DNA of 64,000 nucleotides, from contig NZ_JAAGOH010000022.1 in NCBI RefSeq assembly GCF_010499455.1, positions 1 to 64,000 on the forward strand, written 5' to 3'. Positions 19,575 to 29,196 of this stretch are shown here, piece after piece. Under the pieces are notes generated by a model, which saw only the letters and a list, made by a program, of their open reading frames with translations, was not told the DNA's origin and did no database searches. Every line of letters starts with the position of its first letter. Within the stretch, counting starts at the first letter, position 1. Source of the DNA: Ideonella livida. Lineage in GTDB: Bacteria; Pseudomonadota; Gammaproteobacteria; Burkholderiales; Burkholderiaceae_C. The translations under genes were made by a program, and so were the position numbers.

Positions 19575-21420
19575 GCGGCACGACAGCGGGCGCCGACGCC
19601 GGGACGGCGCGCCGCTGCTGGTGCTTGCCGGCCTGCTTGCCCTGGTAGAGCGCGGCATCGGCCAGCCTGAGCAGCTCGCCGGGCTGCTGGCTGTCCTGGG
19701 GCGCCAGGGCGTAGCCGATGGTCAGGCCCACGCGGCAGCCCTCGCCCTGCAGGGCAAACGGTTCGTCGAAGGCCTGCAGCAGCTTGTCGCCAATGAACCG
19801 GGCGTCGGCCTCGCCGCCCAGGCCCGGGGCCAGCACCACGAACTCGTCTCCGCCCAGCCGGGCCACCACATCGTGCGCCCGCAGCTGCTGGCGCAGGCGC
19901 TGGGCCACGGCCTCCAGCAGCAGGTCGCCCACGTCATGGCCCAGGCGGTCATTGACCGCCTTGAAGCCGTCCAGGTCCAGCATGAGCAGGGCCAGCGGCC
20001 GCTGCGGCGTGGCCCCGCGCAGCGCCTGCGCCAGCTGGGCCTGCAGGCCGCGGCGGTTGGGCAGGCCGGTCAGGGGGTCGGTATGGGCCAGGGCGTGCAG
20101 CACCTCGCGCTCCTGCCGGGCGCGCTCGGCCTCGCGGCGCAGCATCTGCACCCGCGCGCCCAGGGCCAGCATCCAGATCATCATCTCCAGCAGGGCGCTG
20201 GCCTGAAAGGCATGCTGCGTCGCATAGTTGAACGGCACCCAGCCCCGCAGCAGCCCCGCCAGCACGACGATGCCCACCGCGTACACCCCCCAGCCGGCCA
20301 CGATGTAGAAGGCGGCGCGGTCGCCCGCCCTCATGCGCGCCCAGGCCGCCGGCAGGCCAAAGACGATGGGGCTCATGCCCAGGGTGGTGGCCGCCACATG
20401 GGCCACCCGGTAGGGGATGAGGTCGCACACAAAGGCCAGCGCCAGTGCGCTGGCCACCCCCGCGGTGGCCCGCAGGGCCAGGGACAGCCGGGGCCGCAGC
20501 TCGCGCACCCGCAGCGCCCGGTCCACGAAGATGGCCGCGCCCACCTCGGCCAGCAGCACGGCCAGCGGCGGCATGTTCTGGGTCAGCCAGACATGCTCAG
20601 GCCACAGGTGCTGCTGCGCCAGGCCAAAGTAGCTCAGGGTAAACAGGCTGGTGCCCAGCACCACCAGGCCGTAGCAGGCAAAGCTCACGTCGCGCAGCAT
20701 GACCGCCTGGGCCAGGCTGTAGAGCAGCAGGAACAGGCTCATGCCGGTCAGCACGCCCTGGGCCATCTGCTCGCGGGCCTCCTGTTCGGCGTAGGCCGCG
20801 GCCTTGAGGATCTGCAACGGCACGGTCATGGTGCTGCTGGTCTGCACCCGCAGCAGCAGTTCGGCGCGTCCCCCCTCGGGCAGCTGGAAGGGCACCAGGT
20901 GGCCGCGGGCGCGCAGGGTGCGTTGGGCGTAGACCGTCTCGTCGCCGGTGCGGGCCAGCGGCACGGGCAGGCCCCGCACCACCAGGAAGACCTCGATGCG
21001 GTCCAGCGAGGGGTAGTCGATGTGCAGCAGCCAGCGCCCGGTGTGGCCGGGGGGTACCGCCAGCGGCACGCGCAGCCAGGCCGCCTCGCGGCGCACGCCC
21101 AGGTTGGCATGCGGGGTGTCGGGCGGGACGAAGGCCGCGGGATCGGCCACGGCCTGGGCGGCGGTCCAGGTCTGGCCGGGAGGCTCCATGCGCACGCGCA
21201 CCCAGGGCCAGGCGTCCAGGCGCTCCAGGCCATCCTCCAGCGTCAGGACCTCCGCCCCGGGCGCGGGCGCCGGCGGCGCCCCCGCCCGGCTCGAGCCCAT
21301 GCCGGCCAGCGCCAGCAGGGCCACCAGCAGGCCCGTCAACACCACCAGCAGCGGCAGGCGCCACCATGCCCCCGGCATCCTCCGGAAAGCGCTGACGGCA
21401 CGTGAGACGGGTGTGGACAT
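19564..21420 (-). CDS. Membrane-bound diguanylate cyclase (7TMR-DISM + GGDEF)
   Basis: Makes the second messenger cyclic di-GMP. From the ATG at 21420 it is 618 aa: a membrane anchor or signal (about 16-36), a periplasmic 7TMR-DISM-type beta sandwich (GDETVYAQRTL region), seven membrane helices (about 215-415), a short coiled linker, and a GGDEF domain. The active motif GGDEF (about 521-525) is intact, and RAHD five residues before it forms an inhibitory I-site, so product inhibition is expected. A GTG at 21477 would add 19 residues. Its end overlaps the convergent AAA ATPase gene by 11 bp. Confidence 0.85.
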   Translation of the reverse strand: MSTPVSRAVSAFRRMPGAWWRLPLLVVLTGLLVALLALAGMGSSRAGAPPAPAPGAEVLTLEDGLERLDAWPWVRVRMEPPGQTWTAAQAVADPAAFVPPDTPHANLGVRREAAWLRVPLAVPPGHTGRWLLHIDYPSLDRIEVFLVVRGLPVPLARTGDETVYAQRTLRARGHLVPFQLPEGGRAELLLRVQTSSTMTVPLQILKAAAYAEQEAREQMAQGVLTGMSLFLLLYSLAQAVMLRDVSFACYGLVVLGTSLFTLSYFGLAQQHLWPEHVWLTQNMPPLAVLLAEVGAAIFVDRALRVRELRPRLSLALRATAGVASALALAFVCDLIPYRVAHVAATTLGMSPIVFGLPAAWARMRAGDRAAFYIVAGWGVYAVGIVVLAGLLRGWVPFNYATQHAFQASALLEMMIWMLALGARVQMLRREAERARQEREVLHALAHTDPLTGLPNRRGLQAQLAQALRGATPQRPLALLMLDLDGFKAVNDRLGHDVGDLLLEAVAQRLRQQLRAHDVVARLGGDEFVVLAPGLGGEADARFIGDKLLQAFDEPFALQGEGCRVGLTIGYALAPQDSQQPGELLRLADAALYQGKQAGKHQQRRAVPASAPAVVPLSA

Positions 21421-21540
21421 GGAAGGCAGGAAGACGCGCAGCACGGCGCCGGCCACCGCGGCCGGCGGCAGGCACACGCCATGAGCGCATATCGGCGCCC
21501 GGATGCCGGGCTTGAGGCAACGCCCGGCCTATGATGGGCC

Positions 21541-22452
21541 ATGCCCACCCGTCTGGACGACCGGCTGGTCGTCGCCCTGTCCTCCCGCGCGCTGTTCGAC
21601 TTCGAGGCGGAGAACCGTGTCTTCGAGGCTGGCGACGACGCGGCCTACATGCAGGTGCAGAACCAGCGCCTGGACGAGCCGGCGCCGCCCGGCGCGGCCT
21701 TCTCGCTGGCGCGCAAGCTGCTGGGCTTCAACGCCGGTGGGCCGCCGCAGGTGGAGGTGGTGATCCTCTCGCGCAACGATCCGGTCTCGGGCCTGCGGGT
21801 CTTCCGCTCGGCGGCGCACTACGGCCTGGACATCCAGCGCGGGGCCTTCACCCGCGGGCGCCCGCCATGGCAGTACCTGAGGCCGCTGGGGGCGCAGCTC
21901 TTCCTGTCGGCCAACGAGGGCGATGTGCGGGCCGCGCTGGCCGCCGGGGTGCCCGCGGCGCGGGTGTTCCCCACCAGCGCGCAGGCCAGCGCGGCGCACC
22001 CGCAGGAGCTGCGCATCGCCTTTGACGGCGATGCGGTGTTGTTCTCGGACCAGGCCGAGCGGGTTTTCCAGCGCGAAGGCCTGGACGCCTTTCAGCGCCA
22101 CGAGACCCACCGCGCCACCGAGCCCCTGCCCCCGGGGCCGTTCAAGCCCCTGCTGGACGCCCTGCACCGGCTGCGGGCCCAGGCGGCCGACCGCGGCATG
22201 CGCCTGCGCACCGCCCTGGTCACGGCCCGCGGCGCGCCGGCACATGAGCGCGCCATCCGCACCCTGATGGACTGGCAGATCGAGGTGGACGAGGCGCTGT
22301 TCCTGGGCGGGCTGCCCAAGGGGCCGTTCCTGCGGGAGTTCGAGCCCGACATCTTCTTTGACGACCAGACCGGCCACATCGAGAACGCCCTGCCCCATGT
22401 GCCGGCGGGCCAGGTGCTCAGCGGCGTGGCCCACGAGCCCAGCGGGGGCTGA
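21541..22452 (+). CDS. 5'-nucleotidase, cytosolic NT5C1-like
   Basis: Predicted to dephosphorylate nucleoside 5'-monophosphates. The 303-aa protein opens with LVVALSSRALFDFEAEN and contains VEVVILSRNDPVSGLRVF, LFLSANEGDVRAAL, the Asp-containing IAFDGDAVLFSDQAE and FDDQTGHIE. These are the characteristic segments of the bacterial 5'-nucleotidase family related to eukaryotic NT5C1. It diverges from the diguanylate cyclase and converges on the MgtC gene. Confidence 0.85.
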   Translation: MPTRLDDRLVVALSSRALFDFEAENRVFEAGDDAAYMQVQNQRLDEPAPPGAAFSLARKLLGFNAGGPPQVEVVILSRNDPVSGLRVFRSAAHYGLDIQRGAFTRGRPPWQYLRPLGAQLFLSANEGDVRAALAAGVPAARVFPTSAQASAAHPQELRIAFDGDAVLFSDQAERVFQREGLDAFQRHETHRATEPLPPGPFKPLLDALHRLRAQAADRGMRLRTALVTARGAPAHERAIRTLMDWQIEVDEALFLGGLPKGPFLREFEPDIFFDDQTGHIENALPHVPAGQVLSGVAHEPSGG

Positions 22453-22480
22453 CCCGGGCGGACGCGCCGGGCCGCGCCGC

Positions 22481-23233
22481 TCAGTTGCGGGCATGGGTGA
22501 GCGAGAAGCCGCTGACCTGCCCGCCAGCCTGCAGGGCCTGGGCCAAACGGTCCAGCGGAGCGGCTTGCGCCCGGTCCAGCATGAGGGCCACCAGGCGCCA
22601 TTCCTGCCGGCCCTCATGCACCTGCACCGACAGCGATCCCTTGGCCCGCTGGTAGCCCTGGGTGGCCAGAAAGTCGTCCAGCCACTGCATGCCGGGCTCG
22701 TGCCCGGGCGGAAACTGCAGCGTCAGGCCGATCGCCGGGCGCGCAGGCAGCCACCCTTCCAGCCGTCCTGACCAGATCATGGTGGCCGCCGAAAGCAGGG
22801 TCAGCAGGATGGCCGAGGCGAAGAAGCCCACGCCCACCAGCACGCCGATGGCCGAGGCCACCCAGATGGAGGCGGCGGTGGTCAGGCCACTGATGTTGAG
22901 CCCCTCGCGCATGATGACGCCGGCGCCCAGGAAGCCCACCCCGGTGACGATGCCCTGGACCACCCGGGTGGGATCGACCTCGGCGGTGGACTCGGCCATG
23001 CCACCGAACCAGTGCAGGGGATAGCCCGACATGACGGTGAGGCCGGCCGAGGCCATGCACACCAGCGCGTAGGTGCGCATGCCGGCCGCGCGGCCGCGGT
23101 AGGAGCGCTCGTAGCCCAGGATGGCCCCCAGCACCCAGGCCCCCAGCAGCGTCATGAAGACCAGCGCATTGGTGCGCAGCTCCGAGGTGGACCAATAGGC
23201 CTGGATGAGGTGCTGCAGGTCGGCGGTGTTCAT
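22481..23233 (-). CDS. MgtC/SapB family membrane protein
   Basis: The family is linked to magnesium limitation and virulence-associated control of ATP synthase, but its role outside pathogens is unclear. The 250-aa protein has four to five N-terminal membrane helices with the family signatures GAILGYERSYRGRAAGMRT and VGFLGAGVIMREG...ISGLTTAASIW, then a soluble C-terminal domain of about 90 residues. It lies 35 bp from the Crp/Fnr gene on the same strand, probably co-transcribed. Confidence 0.85.
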   Translation of the reverse strand: MNTADLQHLIQAYWSTSELRTNALVFMTLLGAWVLGAILGYERSYRGRAAGMRTYALVCMASAGLTVMSGYPLHWFGGMAESTAEVDPTRVVQGIVTGVGFLGAGVIMREGLNISGLTTAASIWVASAIGVLVGVGFFASAILLTLLSAATMIWSGRLEGWLPARPAIGLTLQFPPGHEPGMQWLDDFLATQGYQRAKGSLSVQVHEGRQEWRLVALMLDRAQAAPLDRLAQALQAGGQVSGFSLTHARN

Positions 23234-23268
23234 GGCGATGGCCCCCAGGGGTGGCGGTCGACGGGTGT

Positions 23269-24009
23269 TCAGCCCACGGCAGCGTCGCGCGCGGCGGGCG
23301 CGTAGCGGCGCAGGCCCGCCAGGCTAAGCACCCGCACCCCACCGTACTCGATGCGGATCAGCCCCTGCGCCTGCAGGCCCTTGAGGGCCTCGTTGACCCG
23401 CTGGCGCGACAGGCCCACCAAGAAGCCCAGCTCCTGCTGGGTGATGCGCAGCACCTCGCCCACACCGGGGTAGAGCACCGGGTGGAACAGCGCGGCCAGG
23501 TTGCGGGCCACGCGGGTGTCGGGGTCGTTCTGGCGGTCGGTCTCGCGGGCGGCGATGAACTGGCCCAGGCGCTCGTTGAGCTGGTTGAGCACGAAGCGGT
23601 TGAAGGGGATGCTGCGGTCCAGCAGGCCGTGGAAGGCCTCCACCGGCAGCCCGGCCACCAGGCTGGGCCGCAGCACTTCGATGTTGTAGCGGTAGGGCTC
23701 GCGCTTGAGCAGCGTGCCCTCGCCAAACCAGGCGCCCGGCGGCACCCCGGTGAAGGTGACGGCAGGCCCCTGGCTGGCGTCGTTGCTCATCTTGAGCAGG
23801 CCATCGACCACGCCGAACCAGTAGGTGGCGGGCCGGCCGATGCGGCAGACCAGGTCGCCGGGCTCGGCCGCGGCGATCTTGATTTCCTGGCGCATCGCCC
23901 GCTGGTCGGCGGGGTCCAGCAAGGCCAGCCAGGGGATGTTGGCGAACTCCGCGTCGGTGGGCACGCGGGCGCGCTCGCGCAGGGCGCGGGGGGGCAGGTC
24001 TTGGCTCAT
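23269..24009 (-). CDS. Crp/Fnr family transcriptional regulator
   Basis: Cyclic-nucleotide-binding-fold regulator with a winged helix, 246 aa from the ATG at 24009. The N-terminal sensor fold carries PGAWFGEGTLLKREPY, the dimer helix follows, and the helix-turn-helix is at about 190-215 (TQQELGFLVGLSRQRVNEAL). The N-terminal Cys pattern of FNR is absent, so it does not look like an oxygen-sensing iron-sulfur FNR. It diverges from the acyl-CoA ligase/liv operon and is the obvious candidate regulator of it. A TTG at 24057 is a weaker start. Confidence 0.82.
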   Translation of the reverse strand: MSQDLPPRALRERARVPTDAEFANIPWLALLDPADQRAMRQEIKIAAAEPGDLVCRIGRPATYWFGVVDGLLKMSNDASQGPAVTFTGVPPGAWFGEGTLLKREPYRYNIEVLRPSLVAGLPVEAFHGLLDRSIPFNRFVLNQLNERLGQFIAARETDRQNDPDTRVARNLAALFHPVLYPGVGEVLRITQQELGFLVGLSRQRVNEALKGLQAQGLIRIEYGGVRVLSLAGLRRYAPAARDAAVG

Positions 24010-24043
24010 GGCAGGCACGCCACCGGCCTGCGGACCGCCAGTC

Positions 24044-24057
24044 TTGACCTGCGCCAA
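24044..24057. promoter_or_regulatory. Candidate Crp/Fnr-type box
   Basis: TTGACCTGCGCCAA has FNR-like geometry: TTGAC, four bases, GCCAA, with TTG and CAA symmetric. It lies about 35 bp upstream of the Crp/Fnr ATG in the region shared with the acyl-CoA ligase gene, where autoregulation would act. Symmetry is imperfect, so this is tentative. Confidence 0.35.
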
Positions 24058-24254
24058 GGCTCGACGCCGCCGGTGGACATGTCCGCAGCATGCCGCGCGG
24101 ACTCAGCGGCGCACACACGGGAAAGTCCCCCCTGGGCTAGTCCTAGGAATGTCGTCAGAAGGACAACACGGCGTCAAAGCCCTGCCTACGATGGGGACCA
24201 TCACATCAGGTGCGCATACCCCTTGGGGCTCGCACCCAGAAGGAGACCCCGCCC

Positions 24255-26204
24255 GTGTCCCACACCTTCGTCCGCCTGCTGCAGGCGCATGCGACGCGCC
24301 GCCCCCAGGCACCGGCCCTGCGCGAGAAAGAGTACGGCATCTGGCAGACCACCACCTGGGGCGGCCTGCTGCAGACGGTGCAGGCCCTGGCCGCGGGCCT
24401 GCATGCCGCGGGCGTGCAGCGCGGTCAGCATGTCATCGTGGTGGGCGACAACCGCCCCCGCCTGTCGGCCGCCATGCTGGCCGCGCAGGCCCTGGGCGCC
24501 ATCCCGGTGCCGCTCTACCAGGACGCGGTGGCCGCCGAGTTCGTCTTCCCGCTGACCAACGCCGAGGTGCGCTACGCGGTGGTGGAGGACCAGGAGCAGG
24601 TGGACAAGTTGCTGGAGGTGCGTGGGCAGTGTCCGCTGCTGTCGCACATCTGGTTTGACGACCCGCGCGGCCTGCGCCACTACGACGAGCCGGGCCTGGC
24701 CGGCCTGGACGCGCTGATGGCGCAAGGCCAGGCGCTGCTGGCGCGTGACGCGGGCTTTTTCGAGCGCCATGCCAGCCAGGTGCAGCCGCAGGACGTGGCG
24801 GCCATGTTCTTCACCTCGGGCACCACCGGCAACGCCAAGGGGGTGGTGCACACCCACCGCTCGCTGCTGGACCGGGCCATGGCCGGCCAGAAGTTCGACC
24901 GCCTCACCGAGCGCGAGGAGGTGCTGGCCTACCTGCCGCCGGCCTGGATCGGCCAGAACATCTTCAGCTATGCGCAGTGGCTGGCCTGCGGCTATGTGGT
25001 GAACTGCCCCGAGTCGGGCAGCACCGTGGGCATCGACCTCAAGGAGATCGGCCCCACCTACTACTTCGCGCCGCCGCGCATCTTCGAGGGCATGCTGACC
25101 TCGGTGATGATCCGCATGGAGGACGCCTCGCCGCTCAAGCGCCGGCTGTTCCACCACTTCATGGCGGTGGCCAAGCGCGTGGGCCCGGACCTGATGGATG
25201 GCAAACCCGTGGGCCTGCTGGACCGCCTGCGCTACCGCCTGGGCGACCTGTGCATCTACGGCCCGCTGCGCAACACCATGGGCTTCTCACGGGTGCGGGT
25301 GGCCTACACGGCGGGCGAGGCCATCGGGCCGGACCTGTTCACCTTCTACCGCTCCATCGGCATCAACCTCAAGCAGCTCTACGGCAGCACCGAGACGGCC
25401 GTCTTCGTCTGCCTGCAGCCCGACCATGAGGTGCGCGCCGACACCGTGGGCGTGCCCTGCGAGGGCGTGGAGATCAAGCTCAGCGACAGCGGCGAGGTGC
25501 TGGTCAAGTCGCCGGGCCTGCTCAAGGAGTACTACAAGAACCCCGCGGCCACGGCCGAGGTGCTGACCGCCGACGGCTGGTACTGCACCAGCGACGCGGG
25601 CTTCATCGACGCCAGCGGCCACCTCAAGATCATCGACCGCGTCAAGGACGTGGGCCGGCTGCGCGGCGGCGCCAACGACGGCGCGATGTTCGCCCCCAAG
25701 TACGTGGAGAACAAGCTCAAGTTCTTCCCGCACATCAAGGAGGCGGTGGCCTTCGGCCATGGCCGCGAGAAGGTCTGCGCCTTCATCAACATCGACTTCG
25801 AGGCGGTGGGCAACTGGGCCGAGCGGCGCAACCTGCCCTACGCCGGCTACACCGACCTGGCGGCCAAGCCGCAGGTGCTGGAGCTCATCCGCGAGTGCGT
25901 GGAGCAGGTCAATGCCGACCTGGCGCGCGACAACCTGCTGGCCGGCAGCCAGATCCACCGCTTCCTGGTGCTGCACAAGGAGCTGGACGCCGACGACGGC
26001 GAGATGACCCGCACCCGCAAGGTCAAGCGCGGCTTCATCCAGGACAAGTACGCGGTGCTGGTGGAGGCGCTCTACGAGGGCAAGGCCCAGCAGTTCATCG
26101 AGACCGCGGTGAAGTTCGAGGATGGCCGCACCGGCAGCGTCAGCGCGACGCTGGCGCTGCTGGACGCCAAGACCTTCCCCGCACAGACCCGGAAGGCAGC
26201 TTGA
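24255..26204 (+). CDS. AMP-dependent long-chain acyl-CoA synthetase
   Basis: Activates a carboxylic acid to its CoA thioester using ATP. The 649-aa enzyme begins at GTG 24255, preceded by GAAGGAGA; an upstream GTG at 24210 lacks such a site. Motifs: P-loop FFTSGTTGNAKGVVHTHRS, the LYGSTET segment, WYCTSDAG and the IDRVKDVGRLRGG hinge region. It resembles the synthetase that heads liv-type ABC clusters in betaproteobacteria. It ends 1 bp before livG. The substrate is probably the acid imported by the downstream transporter, but its identity is not visible. Confidence 0.85.
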   Translation: MSHTFVRLLQAHATRRPQAPALREKEYGIWQTTTWGGLLQTVQALAAGLHAAGVQRGQHVIVVGDNRPRLSAAMLAAQALGAIPVPLYQDAVAAEFVFPLTNAEVRYAVVEDQEQVDKLLEVRGQCPLLSHIWFDDPRGLRHYDEPGLAGLDALMAQGQALLARDAGFFERHASQVQPQDVAAMFFTSGTTGNAKGVVHTHRSLLDRAMAGQKFDRLTEREEVLAYLPPAWIGQNIFSYAQWLACGYVVNCPESGSTVGIDLKEIGPTYYFAPPRIFEGMLTSVMIRMEDASPLKRRLFHHFMAVAKRVGPDLMDGKPVGLLDRLRYRLGDLCIYGPLRNTMGFSRVRVAYTAGEAIGPDLFTFYRSIGINLKQLYGSTETAVFVCLQPDHEVRADTVGVPCEGVEIKLSDSGEVLVKSPGLLKEYYKNPAATAEVLTADGWYCTSDAGFIDASGHLKIIDRVKDVGRLRGGANDGAMFAPKYVENKLKFFPHIKEAVAFGHGREKVCAFINIDFEAVGNWAERRNLPYAGYTDLAAKPQVLELIRECVEQVNADLARDNLLAGSQIHRFLVLHKELDADDGEMTRTRKVKRGFIQDKYAVLVEALYEGKAQQFIETAVKFEDGRTGSVSATLALLDAKTFPAQTRKAA

Positions 26205-26205
26205 G

Positions 26206-26991
26206 ATGGGCGACCGCAAGATCGGCGACGTCATCCTGGACGTCCAGAACATCAGCCTGCGATTCGGTGGCGTCAAGGCGCTGACCGACATCAGCTTCAA
26301 TGTGCGCGAGCACGAGATCCGCTCGATCATCGGCCCCAACGGCGCTGGCAAGAGCTCGATGCTCAACTGCATCAACGGGGTGTACGTGCCCCAGGAAGGT
26401 CAGATCACCTTCCGCGGCCAGACCTTCAGCCACATGAACAGCCGGCAGGTGGCCGAGATGGGGGTGGCACGCACCTTCCAGAACCTGGCGCTGTTTAAGG
26501 GCATGAGTGTCATCGACAACATCATGACCGGCCGCAACCTGAAGATGAAGACCAACCTGTTCCAGCAGGCCATCCGATGGGGCGCGGCCGAGCGCGAGGA
26601 GTCGGCCCACCGCGAGTTTGTCGAGCACATCATCGACTTCCTGGAGATCCAGGCGCACCGCAAGACCCCGGTGGGCCGCCTGCCCTACGGCCTGCAAAAG
26701 CGCGTGGACTTAGGGAGAGCCCTGGCCATGGAGCCGCAGGTGCTGCTGCTCGATGAGCCCATGGCCGGCATGAACGTGGAGGAGAAGCAGGACATGTGCC
26801 GCTTCATCCTCGACGTGAACGACGAGTTCGGCACCACCATCGTCCTGATCGAGCACGACATGGGCGTGGTGATGGACATCTCCGACCGTGTGGTGGTGCT
26901 GGACTACGGCAAGAAGATCGGCGATGGCGCGCCCGACGAGGTGCGCGCCAACGAGGACGTGATCCGCGCCTACCTGGGCACCTCGCATTGA
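26206..26991 (+). CDS. Branched-chain-type ABC transporter ATP-binding protein (LivG-like)
   Basis: Cytoplasmic ATPase of a HAAT-family importer. It is 261 aa with Walker A GPNGAGKSS (about 45-53), the LivG-specific long insertion (MKTNLFQQAIRWG), an altered signature LPYGLQKRVDLGRAL where LSGGQ is expected, Walker B VLLLDEPMAGM and H-loop IEHDMGVVM. The degenerate signature is normal in this subfamily. It starts immediately after the acyl-CoA ligase stop. Confidence 0.88.
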   Translation: MGDRKIGDVILDVQNISLRFGGVKALTDISFNVREHEIRSIIGPNGAGKSSMLNCINGVYVPQEGQITFRGQTFSHMNSRQVAEMGVARTFQNLALFKGMSVIDNIMTGRNLKMKTNLFQQAIRWGAAEREESAHREFVEHIIDFLEIQAHRKTPVGRLPYGLQKRVDLGRALAMEPQVLLLDEPMAGMNVEEKQDMCRFILDVNDEFGTTIVLIEHDMGVVMDISDRVVVLDYGKKIGDGAPDEVRANEDVIRAYLGTSH

Positions 26992-27029
26992 GTGCCATGG
27001 CCATGAACACGCCGCACGCGGACCCGGCG

Positions 27030-27070
27030 CCGGGCCGCCCCAAGCCGGGTCCGGCCCCCTCGGGGGGCGG
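27030..27070. repeat. GC-rich intergenic hairpin element
   Basis: Between livG and livH lies a GGGCCGCCCCAAGCCGGGT segment followed by GCCCCC, a 3-nt loop and GGGGGC (27054-27068). I recall very similar CCCCAAG/GCCCCC-GGGGGC elements in intergenic spaces across Burkholderiales. It may act as an mRNA-stabilising or attenuating structure inside the operon. Confidence 0.45.
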
Positions 27071-27105
27071 TTCGGTGTACCCAACGAACCAGGGGTGAAC
27101 ACACC

Positions 27106-28035
27106 ATGGGATTTTTCCTGGAAACACTGTTTGGCGGCCTGATGGCGGGCATGCTGTATTCGCTCATCGCCCTGGGCTTCGTGCTCATCTTCAAGGCCTC
27201 GGGCGTCTTCAACTTTGCGCAGGGCGCGATGGTGCTGTTCGCCGCCCTGGCCATGGCGCGCTTTGCCGAGTGGGTGCCGCAGTGGACGGGCATCGACAGC
27301 AAGATCGCCGCCAACCTCATCGCCTTCTGCCTGGCCATGGCCTGCATGGTGGTGGTGGCCTGGGTGATCGAGCGCTTTGTGCTGGGCAAGCTGGTCAACC
27401 AGGAGGGCATCACCCTGCTGATGGCCACACTGGGCATCACCTACTTCCTGGACGGCTTTGGGCAGACGGTGTTCGGCTCGGACATCTACAAGATCGACGT
27501 GGGCATGCCCAAGGACCCGATCTTCCTGTTCGAGAAGACCTTCGAAGGCGGTGTGCTCATCGGGCAGGAGGACCTGATCGCCGCGGGCATCGCCGCCGCC
27601 CTGGTGGTGGTGCTGGCGCTGTTCTTCCAGAAGACGGCCACCGGCCGCGCCCTGCGCGCCGTGGCCGACGACCACCAGGCCGCCCAGTCCATCGGCATCC
27701 CCCTGAACCGCATCTGGGTCATCGTCTGGAGCGTGGCCGGCTTTGCCGCGCTGGTGGCCGGGATCATCTGGGGCAGCAAGCTGGGCGTGCAGTTCTCGCT
27801 GTCGCAGGTGGCGCTCAAGGCGCTGCCGGTGGTGATCCTGGGCGGGCTGACCTCGGTGCCCGGCGCCATCATCGGCGGCCTGCTCATCGGCGTGGGCGAG
27901 AAGCTCTCGGAGGTCTACATCGGCCCGCTGCTGGGCGGCGGCATCGAGATCTGGTTCGCCTACGTGCTGGCGCTGGGCTTCCTGCTGGTGCGGCCGCAGG
28001 GCCTGTTCGGCGAAAAGATCATCGATCGCGTCTGA
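27106..28035 (+). CDS. Branched-chain-type ABC transporter permease (LivH-like)
   Basis: First membrane subunit of the importer. It is 309 aa with about eight hydrophobic segments and the LivH features GGLMAGMLYSLIALGFVLIF at the N-terminus, FNFAQGAMVLF, and the EAA-like region with GRALRAVADDHQAAQSIGI. It lies 114 bp after livG; the gap contains a hairpin element. Confidence 0.9.
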   Translation: MGFFLETLFGGLMAGMLYSLIALGFVLIFKASGVFNFAQGAMVLFAALAMARFAEWVPQWTGIDSKIAANLIAFCLAMACMVVVAWVIERFVLGKLVNQEGITLLMATLGITYFLDGFGQTVFGSDIYKIDVGMPKDPIFLFEKTFEGGVLIGQEDLIAAGIAAALVVVLALFFQKTATGRALRAVADDHQAAQSIGIPLNRIWVIVWSVAGFAALVAGIIWGSKLGVQFSLSQVALKALPVVILGGLTSVPGAIIGGLLIGVGEKLSEVYIGPLLGGGIEIWFAYVLALGFLLVRPQGLFGEKIIDRV

Positions 28036-28071
28036 GCCCCCTTCCACGACCAGAACACCCGGAGACCTGCC

Positions 28072-29136
28072 ATGCTCTACCGTGAGAACGGCCAGTTCAA
28101 AACCTCCTACGCGGCCGACCAGCAGATCTTCCCGATCCTGCAGGACCGCGTGGTCATCGGCCTGCTGCTGGCTGTGGCCTTCGTGGCCGTGCCGGCCCTG
28201 GCCAGCGAGTACGCCTTCCGCGCCATCCTCATCCCCTTCCTGATCCTGTCGCTGGCGGCCATCGGGCTCAACATCCTGGTGGGCTACTGCGGCCAGATCT
28301 CGCTGGGCACCGGCGCCTTCATGGCCATCGGCGCCTACGGGGCCTACAACTTCTTGGTCCGCATCGACGGCATGCCGCTGCTGCTGGCGGTGGTGCTGGG
28401 GGGCGTGTGCGCCACGGTGGTGGGCGTGGTCTTCGGCGTGCCCTCGCTGCGCATCAAGGGCCTGTACCTGGCCGTGGCCACGCTGGCGGCGCAGTTCTTC
28501 ACCGACTGGGCCTTCCTGCGCATCAAGTGGTTCACCAACGACTCGGCCTCGGGCTCGGTCAGCGTCAGCGGCCTGAGCCTGCTGGGCTGGCAGATCGACA
28601 CCCCGGTGGAGAAGTACCTGTTCTGCCTGGGCTTTGTCTGCGTGTGCGCCCTGCTGGCCAAGAACCTGGTGCGCAGCCACATCGGCCGGGCCTGGATGGC
28701 CATGCGCGACATGGACGTGGCCGCCGCCGTCATCGGCATACGGCCCATCCACGCCAAGCTCAGCGCCTTTGCCGTCAGCTCCTTCTTTGTGGGCATGGCC
28801 GGCGCGCTGTGGGGCTTTGTGCACCTGGGCTCCTGGGAGCCGGCCGCCTTCTCCATCGACCGCAGCTTCCAACTGCTGTTCATGGTCATCATCGGCGGCC
28901 TGGGTTCCATCATGGGTAGCTTCTTCGGCGCGGCCTTCATCGTGCTGCTGCCCATCTTCCTGAACCAGGTGCCCGCCATGCTGGGCATCCCCATCAACAC
29001 CGCCCTGGCCTCGCACCTGGAAGCCATGATCTTCGGCGCCCTCATCGTGTTCTTCCTGATCGTGGAGCCGCACGGCCTGGCGCGCCTGTGGTCCACCGCC
29101 AAAGAGAAGCTGCGCCTGTGGCCCTTCCCGCACTGA
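28072..29136 (+). CDS. Branched-chain-type ABC transporter permease (LivM-like)
   Basis: Second membrane subunit. It is 354 aa with an N-terminal soluble stretch of about 30 residues, about nine hydrophobic segments, the GLNILVGYCGQISLGTGAFM motif and a coupling segment GRAWMAMRDMDVAAAVIGI. It is 36 bp after livH and 60 bp before the substrate-binding protein gene. Confidence 0.9.
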   Translation: MLYRENGQFKTSYAADQQIFPILQDRVVIGLLLAVAFVAVPALASEYAFRAILIPFLILSLAAIGLNILVGYCGQISLGTGAFMAIGAYGAYNFLVRIDGMPLLLAVVLGGVCATVVGVVFGVPSLRIKGLYLAVATLAAQFFTDWAFLRIKWFTNDSASGSVSVSGLSLLGWQIDTPVEKYLFCLGFVCVCALLAKNLVRSHIGRAWMAMRDMDVAAAVIGIRPIHAKLSAFAVSSFFVGMAGALWGFVHLGSWEPAAFSIDRSFQLLFMVIIGGLGSIMGSFFGAAFIVLLPIFLNQVPAMLGIPINTALASHLEAMIFGALIVFFLIVEPHGLARLWSTAKEKLRLWPFPH

Positions 29137-29196
29137 GCTGTCCCGCACCCCGCGTTTTCCCCGCTCGTTCCCCTGACCCTCTTGGAGGTTGACACC